Shown piece by piece: positions 1-4,674 of a DNA stretch of 7,366 bases. Below the pieces are notes generated by a model, which was not told the DNA's origin, did not search any database, and saw only the letters and a program-made list of their open reading frames with translations. The stretch is taken from contig DAOVCF010000095.1 in the NCBI GenBank assembly GCA_030670165.1, positions 1 to 7,366 of the forward strand, read 5' to 3'. The DNA is from Candidatus Stahliibacteriota bacterium (GTDB lineage Bacteria; Hydrothermota; Tepidihabitantia; B3-TA06). A program made the translations under genes and the position numbers. Numbering within the stretch: the first letter of the stretch is position 1; every line of letters starts with the position of its first letter.

Positions 1-696
1 GAAGCCATAATACGCCCTCGCCGCCCACGACCACTGGGATTCAGGCTGATTCCTTACCTATCCGCAGCTGTGGCCGTGTTCCTTGCCATAGTCATAAGCA
101 TACCTCTTCTTAAACGAGCACCCGCGAAGTTCACGGAAGAAGAAATCGCAGAAATCACCGCACCGCCACAGAAATCAGGCGTGAGCTTCAAAAGGTTTGA
201 GGAAAAGCCGGAAGCCAAGAAGATTGAGTTGAGGGATAAGAAGTTGGTCTCTACCGATGAGATATTGGGGGCAGAACCCGTTGAGACAGACAGAAAATTA
301 CCCGTCGCCGCGATGACAGCTGAAGCCGATAAGGCAGCGAAAGGTACGGGAGCGGCTGCAAAGGAACAGAAGCCACCCACCGAGCCCTCAAGGACGGAAA
401 GGACATTCTTGAAGGATGAGGAGAAAGCAAAACCCGCCGCCGCGGCTAAGACAGCCGAACCCTATCTTGAGGAAGCGGAGGTCTTTGCCGCTCAGCTTGT
501 CCCCAAGTCAGGTACGCTTCGGGTGGTGATTGACTCTACCGGTCGGCTGGCTAAGGTGACGATCGAAAAATCCTCGGGCGACCCCAAAGCCGATACCATG
601 GCCATGAAGGCCTACAAGAACCAGTGGGAGGGCAAGACGTTCAGGGAACGCCAGAGGACCCTCCTCGTGCCTTTTAGCCAGCAGCCTACTGAGTAA
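1..696 (+). CDS. TonB-like energy transducer, 5'-partial
   Basis: The frame is open from base 1 to the TAA at 694-696, so the true start lies upstream; 231 residues are visible. TonB-family proteins span the inner membrane, reach through the periplasm and pass proton-motive energy to outer-membrane receptors. The visible protein has this layout: a basic N-terminus (RPRRPRP, about residues 5-11), one hydrophobic anchor (about 16-37), a long charged Lys/Glu/Ala/Pro linker (about 38-160), and a compact C-terminal domain (about 165-226) with the pattern LRVVIDSTGRLAKVTIEKSSG, then AYKNQW. That pattern fits the TonB C-terminal beta-alpha-beta fold. The GTG at 70 lies inside the membrane segment and would remove the basic cytoplasmic tail, so it is not a credible start; probably only a few codons are missing. 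The linker is less proline-rich than in classical TonB. No ExbB/ExbD is visible. The family call is by pattern, and a TonB-C-domain protein of another role is possible. Confidence 0.72.
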   Translation, partial: EAIIRPRRPRPLGFRLIPYLSAAVAVFLAIVISIPLLKRAPAKFTEEEIAEITAPPQKSGVSFKRFEEKPEAKKIELRDKKLVSTDEILGAEPVETDRKLPVAAMTAEADKAAKGTGAAAKEQKPPTEPSRTERTFLKDEEKAKPAAAAKTAEPYLEEAEVFAAQLVPKSGTLRVVIDSTGRLAKVTIEKSSGDPKADTMAMKAYKNQWEGKTFRERQRTLLVPFSQQPTE

Positions 697-743
697 ATTG
701 TACTTCAAAACTAGATCAACCCATCTCTAAGAGGCGTATCTGC

Positions 744-764
744 ACAACGGCGGAGGCCGGTTGT
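744..764. other. Imperfect stem-loop after the tonB-like gene
   Basis: ACAACGGC and GCCGGTTGT pair around a GGAG loop with one bulged G. It lies 48 nt past the TonB-like stop codon, before an independent promoter. It could help end transcription, but no run of T follows it, so an intrinsic terminator is not supported. Confidence 0.25.
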
Positions 765-803
765 AATCGCTTAACCCCCGCCCCCTTTGTCCTCCTCCCC
801 AAT

Positions 804-820
804 CAAGCTAAAAAAGCTTG
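804..820. promoter_or_regulatory. Perfect 6-5-6 palindrome overlapping the -35 box (putative operator)
   Basis: CAAGCT and AGCTTG form a perfect inverted repeat around AAAAA. Its right arm shares TTG (818-820) with the TTGACA -35 box of the promoter for the gene at 882. A protein bound here would compete with RNA polymerase. A short A-rich palindrome can also arise by chance, so the regulatory role is inferred. Confidence 0.35.
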
Positions 821-845
821 ACAAGATACTTCCCTTTAATACAAT
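818..845 (+). promoter_or_regulatory. Sigma70-type promoter of the two-gene unit 882-1962
   Basis: TTGACA at 818-823 is a perfect -35 hexamer. TACAAT at 840-845 is a good -10 hexamer, and the spacer is 16 nt. Transcription should begin near 852, giving a 5' leader of about 30 nt that contains the GAGGAGG ribosome site. This also argues against translation from the GTG at 849, which would lie at or before the transcript start. Confidence 0.75.
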
Positions 846-870
846 AGTGTGTTAAACTTCAATCATACGC

Positions 871-877
871 GAGGAGG
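871..877 (+). promoter_or_regulatory. Ribosome binding site that fixes the start at GTG 882
   Basis: GAGGAGG is a strong Shine-Dalgarno sequence ending 4 nt before GTG 882. The overlapping ATG at 880-882 is followed directly by TGA (883-885), so it cannot start a protein. The same short spacing of about 4-5 nt is seen for the anti-sigma and YbjQ genes in this window. Confidence 0.75.
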
Positions 878-881
878 CGAT

Positions 882-1268
882 GTGAAAAAGGTCGTTTCAA
901 CACTCATCATCCTCTCACTGATAGCCGGACCTGTAATTGTCCTTGCCCAGGATGCGGGTGACGCATGTCTGCAGGCCCAGATGGACGCTGAGAGGGATGT
1001 CACCGGTCCGCTGTGGTTTGGAGCAGGATGTCTGTTTGGAATCCTCGGAGTCGGAGCCGCCTACTTGATTGAACCTTCACCCTCCGCCATGAGTTTGCTT
1101 GGCAAATCGCCGGAATACGTTGCCGTCTACACTAACTGTTACAAGAATAAAGGCAGTTCGATTCAAACGAAAAATGCATGGACAGGTTGCTTAATTGGAG
1201 CAGCAACTGAGACAGTTATCTACTTAATCTACGTTGCGCTTATAGCAGCCACTTATCCTTATTATTAA
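882..1268 (+). CDS. Small exported four-cysteine membrane protein, uncharacterised
   Basis: This encodes 128 residues from GTG 882. The start was chosen for its Shine-Dalgarno sequence and because residues 1-22 (MKKVV, hydrophobic core, ending VLAQ) form a typical signal peptide with likely cleavage after Ala22. The mature part begins with an acidic/Ala segment (DAGDAC), followed by a hydrophobic helix (about 44-63) containing WFGAGCLFG. A polar loop follows (about 64-98) with LLGKSPEYVAVYTNCYKNK, then a second hydrophobic helix (about 99-124) beginning AWTGCLIG. Cysteines are at 29, 50, 86 and 103. Both helices carry a W-x(2-4)-G-C-L-x-G signature, which suggests an internal duplication. I do not recognise a family with known function. 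It is the first gene of a promoter-driven pair, 13 nt upstream of the LolA-like gene, so a role in the envelope is likely but unproven. Confidence 0.72.
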   Translation: MKKVVSTLIILSLIAGPVIVLAQDAGDACLQAQMDAERDVTGPLWFGAGCLFGILGVGAAYLIEPSPSAMSLLGKSPEYVAVYTNCYKNKGSSIQTKNAWTGCLIGAATETVIYLIYVALIAATYPYY

Positions 1269-1281
1269 AAGAAGAAAATGG

Positions 1282-1962
1282 ATGAGCCTTTTTCTGATCC
1301 TTGCGTTTTTCTCCGTAAACACCACGGAGTCACTTCTTAGAGCCGAGTTTACACTTACAACGACCCTCACTGAACGAACCACAGACACGGAAGTGGTAAA
1401 GGGGAATCTTTACTTACTTACGGGGCCGGTGGTTCTCTTCCAGGTCTCCTCGCCTGTCAACCAACTCATGTGGGTAAGGCGCGACACTACCGATATCTAC
1501 TATCCCGAAGAACACAAGCTCTTCCGCATCGTATCAAGGGATACTCTGCCCACGAGCAATTCCACCGTTCCCCAACTGTTCAACCTCGACTTCGAGCACC
1601 AATTGCATGCGACTGGATTCAAGGTTACAAAATCGGAGAACAAAGGGGATACGCTTCTGCTCCACTGGAATAATCCAGAAGTCAGGGCTTCCCCGGAGAT
1701 AGTGACCGGCAGCATCGGCAAGGATTTCGTTCTTTATCGAACAAGCGGACGCGGCTGGAGCCTAGAGGTTAAGCTCTGGGATTACAGAAGCATAGACGGG
1801 AAGCGCTATCCCCACTTTATGCGCTCAACCGTAACCAAAGGGAGGTTCACCAAAACCGAGGAGCTTCGCCTTGCTCATATTCAAATGAACCAGTCTCTCC
1901 CCCGGCACCTAGCCGAGTTCGTGATTCCGGAGGACGCCGAAATTAAAATCACCGAATGGTAA
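1282..1962 (+). CDS. LolA-like periplasmic protein (outer-membrane lipoprotein carrier fold)
   Basis: This encodes 226 residues. A hydrophobic N-terminus (MSLFLILAFFSV) suggests export. The body is rich in beta strands. Residues about 22-83 match the start of the LolA/LolB-like fold: alternating Thr-rich strand, KGNLYLL, VVLFQVSSPVNQLMWVRRD, then DIYYPEEHKLFRI, where Gly, Pro-Val and Tyr-Tyr-Pro fall where this family often has them. The fold carries lipoproteins or other hydrophobic ligands across the periplasm. The gene lies 13 nt after the four-cysteine protein and shares its promoter. The ATG at 1282 is preceded by purine-rich AAAAGAAGAAAATGG, a weak ribosome site. Read in frame, that stretch would give a basic KRRKW before the Met, exactly what the signal peptide lacks, but no canonical start lies upstream. 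A more distant LolA-fold family is equally possible; true LolA function is not shown. Confidence 0.62.
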   Translation: MSLFLILAFFSVNTTESLLRAEFTLTTTLTERTTDTEVVKGNLYLLTGPVVLFQVSSPVNQLMWVRRDTTDIYYPEEHKLFRIVSRDTLPTSNSTVPQLFNLDFEHQLHATGFKVTKSENKGDTLLLHWNNPEVRASPEIVTGSIGKDFVLYRTSGRGWSLEVKLWDYRSIDGKRYPHFMRSTVTKGRFTKTEELRLAHIQMNQSLPRHLAEFVIPEDAEIKITEW

Positions 1963-2001
1963 ACAGGAGTCAAGCTTTTGCTATTATTAAATCGTAGTGG
2001 C

Positions 2002-2065
2002 TGACTTTGGCGTTTTGAACGCCCGTCACGCGTCAAGTCGGCCCGCTTTTGTATTTCGGGCTGAC
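2002..2065. other. Two stem-loops in the convergent intergenic gap
   Basis: The first stem-loop (2002-2028) pairs TGAC with GTCA and, inside that, GGCGTT with AACGCC around TTG. The second (2037-2065) pairs GTCGGCCCG with CGGGCTGAC around an 11-nt loop, with one G-T wobble. They follow the LolA-like gene by 40-75 nt. Neither is followed by a T run on either strand, so they are not clear intrinsic terminators. Confidence 0.5.
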
Positions 2066-2113
2066 CTGATGCCCTATGGGATAGAAACTATCCCAAGGGA
2101 CACGCTGAGGTCA
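2062..2113. other. Nested stem-loop, 12-bp hairpin inside an outer 6-bp stem
   Basis: CCCTATGGGATAG (2072-2084) pairs with CTATCCCAAGGG (2088-2099) around an AAA loop; one A is bulged and all other bases pair. TGACCT (2062-2067) and AGGTCA (2108-2113) can form an outer stem around it. The outer stem shares bases with the hairpin at 2037-2065, so the two would be alternatives. The region holds no gene, and what the structure does is unknown. Confidence 0.55.
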
Positions 2114-2126
2114 ACCTCTACTTGAG

Positions 2127-2158
2127 ATTGCTTCGCAAGCATTTGACTTGCTCGCAAT
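2127..2158. repeat. Nested palindrome resembling dispersed intergenic repeats
   Basis: ATTGC-TTC-GCAAG-N7-CTTGC-TC-GCAAT is a two-level palindrome: the outer ATTGC/GCAAT and inner GCAAG/CTTGC arms are perfect. It ends 15 nt past the stop of the minus-strand YbjQ gene. Sequences of the type GAGATTGC...GCAATGACG are familiar as dispersed repeats between genes in many uncultured bacterial genomes; this is recollection, and no second copy exists in the window. No U-rich tail follows it on the minus strand. Confidence 0.5.
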
Positions 2159-2172
2159 GACGATGATCGGTT

Positions 2173-2496
2173 CTACCCTATTTTCTCTAACCTCACCGCG
2201 GTTCCGTAGGCCAGGAGCTCGGCAGCACCCTGCATAACTGAAGAGGTCATGAACCGGATGCCGATCACCGCATCAGCCCCAAGCTCGGAGGCACGTTCGA
2301 TCATCCTATCAAGCGACTGCTCGCGCGACTCGGCAAGAAGCTTGGTATAGTCTGTGATCTCGCCGCCGACAATGTTCCTGAAACCGGCAAGGATATCGCG
2401 GCCCATGTGCCGGGCGCGAACCGTGTTGCCCTTAACTATCCCCAGAGTCTCTTTTACCTTGTACCCAGGGACCTCGTTAGTTGTTGCGATAATCAT
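2173..2496 (-). CDS. YbjQ/UPF0145 family protein
   Basis: This encodes 107 residues, the usual YbjQ length. The start is the ATG at 2496, because the family begins with this type of sequence (MIIATTNEVPGYKVKETLGIV). A longer reading from 2595 would only add translated anti-sigma sequence in another frame. Family hallmarks are visible: the N-terminal strand and GIVKGNTVRAR (19-29), the GGEITDYTKLLAESREQ helix (44-60), and ASELGADAVIGIRF (69-82) followed by AAELLAYGTAV (91-101). YbjQ proteins form small ring-like oligomers. The Pfam name mentions heavy-metal binding, but the biochemical role is not established, and this copy has no cysteine. Its ATG overlaps the anti-sigma stop in ATGA, with GAGGTG 5 nt upstream, so it is translationally coupled as the third gene of the sigma operon. 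That context suggests a role linked to the sigma/anti-sigma pair, which is an inference. Confidence 0.88.
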   Translation of the reverse strand: MIIATTNEVPGYKVKETLGIVKGNTVRARHMGRDILAGFRNIVGGEITDYTKLLAESREQSLDRMIERASELGADAVIGIRFMTSSVMQGAAELLAYGTAVRLEKIG

Positions 2497-2942
2497 AACT
2501 TCACCTCTTTCGAGTATTTGTCGTATTTGCGAACAAACAATCGCTCTTTTAGAACGCTTACCAAAAGAACGATGAAACCAGCCAGAAGCACGCACACACC
2601 GATCTTGAGGACGACCGAAACTGTGGAATCGGTGATAAACTCACGGATCAGCATGAACCCACCGAACCCCAGCAAGAGGATCGCGCCCAGGGACAAAAGA
2701 ATCCAGCCTATACCTCGTTCAAGCCGGTTGTAGAGCGAGCGCCAGTAGGCTGAACGCGCGTCCTCGCTTAAATCTTTTAACTTGACGGCAGACATAAACT
2801 CCTCCAGGTTTTTGAACTCTCCGTACTCTCGGCGGCACTCCTCGCAGGAGCGGATGTGGTTTGTGAACTCCTCGCGCTCCCGCTCCGTTGCCACCCCATC
2901 AACCACCCGCAGCAACAAATGCTTGAAGTGTTCGTGAGTCAT
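2493..2942 (-). CDS. Transmembrane zinc-finger anti-sigma factor
   Basis: This encodes 149 residues. The N-terminal cytoplasmic part (about 1-50) carries His29-x3-Cys33-x2-Cys36 (HIRSCEEC), the ZAS zinc-binding motif of anti-sigma factors that hold ECF sigma factors inactive. A helical linker (about 51-76) leads to two hydrophobic helices, about 79-99 and 109-131, with a short loop between them. The protein ends in a basic cytoplasmic tail (KERLFVRKYDKYSKEVKL). There is almost no periplasmic sensor domain, so the signal may be read within the membrane, through the zinc site, or by a partner. The ATG overlaps the sigma-factor stop in ATGA and is preceded by GGAG 4 nt upstream. Its own stop overlaps the YbjQ start in the same way. 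Such pairs usually form a negative feedback loop. The identification as the cognate anti-sigma rests on motif plus gene order. Confidence 0.85.
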   Translation of the reverse strand: MTHEHFKHLLLRVVDGVATEREREEFTNHIRSCEECRREYGEFKNLEEFMSAVKLKDLSEDARSAYWRSLYNRLERGIGWILLSLGAILLLGFGGFMLIREFITDSTVSVVLKIGVCVLLAGFIVLLVSVLKERLFVRKYDKYSKEVKL

Positions 2943-3496
2943 CTATCTCCCTTTAACATACGATCCTTCAGGTGCCTGCGCGCGTAGTAGAGCCTGGACA
3001 TCACCGTTCCGATAGGGATGTCCAGTTCATTCGCGATCTCTGCGTAGGAGAGCTGTTCAAAGTAGAACTTTCCGATTATCTCTCTGTCTTGCGGCGAGAG
3101 CTCGGATAATGCACGATTAAGAGCGATCTTAGTCTCGACGGTGATTGCGGAGGAGGGTGAGGAGGGCGCTGAGGAAGGCTCTGCGATCTGGAAGTCCTCG
3201 ATGTTATAGGCCTGTTTCCGTTTACGGCGACGCAGGAAGTTGTAGCACAGGTTGCGTAGAATCGTAGCAAACCATGGAAAGAATGGACGGGAGACGTCGA
3301 ACCTTTTAAGATTCCGGTATGCGCGGATGAACGCGTCCTGGGATAAATCCATCGCGTCCTGTTCCGAACCTAAGATGTATAAAGCCATTCGGTAAGCCCT
3401 TTCAGTGTATCTTGCCACGATTACTGCGAAGGCTTCTTTATCTCCGGCAACGGTAAGGGAGATCGCCTCCGCATCGGCGGTGTTCATATCTACCAT
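2939..3496 (-). CDS. ECF-type RNA polymerase sigma factor (sigma-70 family, RpoE-like)
   Basis: This encodes 185 residues, a typical ECF length, with only regions 2 and 4. Region 2 spans about 20-93: AMDLSQDAFIRAYRNLKRFD (48-67), then FFPWFATILRNLCYNFLRRRKRK (72-94), covering -10 recognition and core binding. A Ser/Pro-rich linker follows. Region 4 spans about 133-180: LSPQDREIIGKFYFEQLSYAEIA, then IPIGTVMSRLYYARRHLK, the helix-turn-helix that reads the -35 box. It directs polymerase to a stress regulon when released by the anti-sigma factor encoded next, with which it overlaps by 4 nt (ATGA). The ATG at 3496 lies about where transcription should begin from the promoter at 3503-3530, so the mRNA is probably leaderless. 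An in-frame ATG at 3487 is an alternative start. The regulon cannot be read from this window, except possibly through the twin divergent promoters. Confidence 0.92.
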   Translation of the reverse strand: MVDMNTADAEAISLTVAGDKEAFAVIVARYTERAYRMALYILGSEQDAMDLSQDAFIRAYRNLKRFDVSRPFFPWFATILRNLCYNFLRRRKRKQAYNIEDFQIAEPSSAPSSPSSAITVETKIALNRALSELSPQDREIIGKFYFEQLSYAEIANELDIPIGTVMSRLYYARRHLKDRMLKGDR

Positions 3497-3502
3497 CTAT
3501 AC

Positions 3503-3530
3503 ATTATCCCCAGTGAAATTATTCAGTCAA
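3503..3530 (-). promoter_or_regulatory. Promoter of the sigma/anti-sigma/YbjQ operon
   Basis: On the minus strand, TTGACT (3530-3525) and GATAAT (3508-3503) are separated by 16 nt. TAATGT with an 18-nt spacer is an alternative -10. Transcription should start near 3496, which is the A of the ATG, so little or no leader is expected. The -35 box is the outer end of the inverted repeat 3526-3715. Whether housekeeping sigma or the encoded ECF sigma reads GGGTTGAC is open. Confidence 0.6.
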
Positions 3531-3536
3531 CCCACC

Positions 3537-3569
3537 ATGCTCCTTTTAGCCTATGGCTAAAAGATCGCA
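3537..3569 (+). repeat. Left 33-nt palindromic unit
   Basis: ATGCTCCTTTT and AAAAGATCGCA flank a central hairpin. CTTTTAGCC and GGCTAAAAG form a perfect 9-bp stem (3543-3563) around a TAT loop. The 11-nt flanks are identical to those of the right unit; all six differences between the units fall in the central 11 nt. Confidence 0.75.
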
Positions 3570-3670
3570 ATTAAAAGAAGACCAAAGTCAGGCTGATCTC
3601 TACATATTCCATCTCAGATCATTCCCATTCAGGGGTAATGAAGACTTTAGGGAAAGACGAACCTAATTCC

Positions 3671-3703
3671 TGCGATCTTTTCTCCGAAGGAGAAAAGGAG
3701 CAT
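3671..3703 (-). repeat. Right 33-nt palindromic unit, inverted
   Basis: Read on the minus strand this unit has the same 11-nt flanks as the left unit. Its stem is changed to CTTTTCTCC/GGAGAAAAG with loop GAA on the plus strand, again a perfect 9-bp hairpin. Two stem base pairs differ from the left unit and both differences are compensated on the opposite arm, so pairing has been kept while sequence diverged. Confidence 0.75.
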
Positions 3704-3710
3704 TTTCGGG

Positions 3711-3738
3711 TTGACAATCAGCAAACCCTGAATAATCT
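3711..3738 (+). promoter_or_regulatory. Promoter of the TraB-like/ATPase operon
   Basis: TTGACA (3711-3716) and TAATCT (3733-3738) are separated by 16 nt. Transcription should start near 3745, the A of the ATG. No Shine-Dalgarno sequence precedes that ATG, which fits leaderless translation. The TTGAC is the outer end of the right arm of the inverted repeat, mirroring the divergent promoter. Confidence 0.62.
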
Positions 3739-3744
3739 TAGGCG

Positions 3745-4674
3745 ATGATAAAGGGCAAGCGAACGATAACAGAGCTTGCAGTCACTATCTTGCTGCTGCT
3801 GGCCAGCAGTGGCTGTCGCCGCCCCACTCCGCCTGTAACCGAGATCAGCACCTTTGACATACTCATTGATTACGATGAGGAACACGGCACAAACCTTGCT
3901 CAGGTTTACCGTAATGCAATGGAACGCTTTGAAGACTACGATTATCCGAAGGATAAAATAGAGGAACGTACGGACACGGTAGGAGACCACATCATTCATA
4001 TCTTGGGCGTCCGTCACGAGTCCAGGCTGGCTATTATCCGTTTCCTGCGCAACGTGCTGCCCTTCATTCAAAATCCCGATGAGTGGGTTTTTCTTGTGGA
4101 GGGCTGCAAGAACAAAGATCCCGTGCTGCCTGAACTTTACTTCTTCGCCGGGGTTGCCAAAGAACTAAACATATCTACGGTTGACCCTATAGTTTCGCCT
4201 CTGGGGGAAGAAGTAACCCAGAGGCTCATCTCCGGAACCCATCCCCTGCTAACCTTGAAGGACATCCACTTTGCCGTCCTCAACAGCATCTTTCCCAACA
4301 AGGAATCGCTCCATTCATTAAGCGAGAGAACCCGCGCACGCTACGTGAATACAATTGCCTCCTACAGTTCGTTCCCCGCGGACTCTATAGAAAACCTGCT
4401 TGTTGAATACGACACCACTTTCCTCGCCCATCCCCTGAACCTGGCTGCGGCTCGACGGGTGTACGCACAGATCCGCAATGACATGATAGATACAGCCAAC
4501 GTACTGAGCCGTGAAAGGGTAATGGAAAAAATACCACAGATAAGTCAAGCGCGACACATATTCATCTGCGTGGGTACCTATCACCTGCCGGTGTTCGACG
4601 ATCTTGAGGGGGTCCTTGGAACCGTCCACGAGCTGCATATCCTGCCGCCACAGGAGGAAGCGTCGAAAGAATAG
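3745..4674 (+). CDS. TraB/TIKI-like (GumN/EreA-fold) putative lipoprotein
   Basis: This encodes 309 residues. An in-frame TAG at 3739 fixes the start at or after the ATG at 3745. The N-terminus (KGKR, then a hydrophobic core, then ASSGC) looks like a lipoprotein signal with Cys24 as the lipid-bearing residue. The lipobox is imperfect, with Ser rather than Leu at -3. The mature protein shows the three spaced motifs of the TraB/TIKI/ChaN/EreA superfamily: GVRH (Gly88-x2-His91), VFLVEG with Glu119, and VGTYHL (Gly277-x2-His280). Members of this fold include metal-dependent proteases (TIKI) and haem-binding or esterase relatives, so a metal-binding hydrolase on the outer face of a membrane is plausible. 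Specificity cannot be read. It is the first gene of the operon with the ATPase and diverges from the sigma-factor operon. The call rests on motif order rather than strong overall similarity. Confidence 0.6.
   Translation: MIKGKRTITELAVTILLLLASSGCRRPTPPVTEISTFDILIDYDEEHGTNLAQVYRNAMERFEDYDYPKDKIEERTDTVGDHIIHILGVRHESRLAIIRFLRNVLPFIQNPDEWVFLVEGCKNKDPVLPELYFFAGVAKELNISTVDPIVSPLGEEVTQRLISGTHPLLTLKDIHFAVLNSIFPNKESLHSLSERTRARYVNTIASYSSFPADSIENLLVEYDTTFLAHPLNLAAARRVYAQIRNDMIDTANVLSRERVMEKIPQISQARHIFICVGTYHLPVFDDLEGVLGTVHELHILPPQEEASKE
4652..4657 (+). promoter_or_regulatory. Strong Shine-Dalgarno inside the TraB-like gene, for the ATPase
   Basis: AGGAGG lies 15 nt before the TraB-like stop. The codon 4 nt downstream, the spacing used by the other genes here, is GTC (4662) in the ATPase frame; ATA (4671) is 13 nt away. 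It marks where ATPase translation should begin, although no canonical start codon is there. Confidence 0.5.

Larger units (their letters stand above)
3526..3715. repeat. REPIN-like inverted pair between divergent operons
   Basis: The outermost arms are GTCAACCC (3526-3533) and its exact complement GGGTTGAC (3708-3715). Just inside lie two 33-nt units in opposite orientation (3537-3569 and 3671-3703). They match at 27 of 33 positions when one is reverse-complemented. About 100 nt separate them. The whole has the architecture of a REPIN (two inverted REP units), a MITE, or a symmetric regulatory site. No clear target-site duplication is seen next to the outer arms. The interior has only a 37-codon ATG frame (3553-3666) with no ribosome site; its ATG is buried in the left hairpin. 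Confidence 0.72.

Noticed and set aside
70..72. GTG as start of the TonB-like gene
   Set aside because: It lies inside the membrane anchor and the frame is open and protein-like back to base 1.
54..380. Minus-strand frame opposite the TonB-like gene
   Set aside because: Low-complexity antisense of the Lys/Glu/Ala linker.
849..881. Longer start (GTG 849) for the four-cysteine protein
   Set aside because: It would lie at or before the predicted transcript start and translate through the Shine-Dalgarno sequence; GTG 882 gives a clean signal peptide.
1968..1990. Minus-strand AAAAGCTTGACT as a second copy of the 818 promoter
   Set aside because: No suitable -10 box at the right distance, and it would fire antisense into the LolA-like gene.
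2497..2595. 33-residue N-terminal extension of YbjQ
   Set aside because: The extra residues are the anti-sigma gene read in another frame; the family starts at the MIIATT methionine, which has its own ribosome site.
2407..2733. Plus-strand frame across YbjQ and the anti-sigma gene
   Set aside because: Shadow of well-supported minus-strand genes; no domain pattern or start signal.
2001..3591. Shared 10-mer CTGACTTTGG (2001-2010) and its complement (3582-3591)
   Set aside because: A 10-nt match is expected by chance in a window of this size and the flanks do not align.
3553..3666. 37-codon ATG frame inside the inverted repeat (MAKRSQLKED...FRERRT)
   Set aside because: No ribosome site, the ATG lies in a hairpin, no supporting promoter, and a frame this short is expected by chance.
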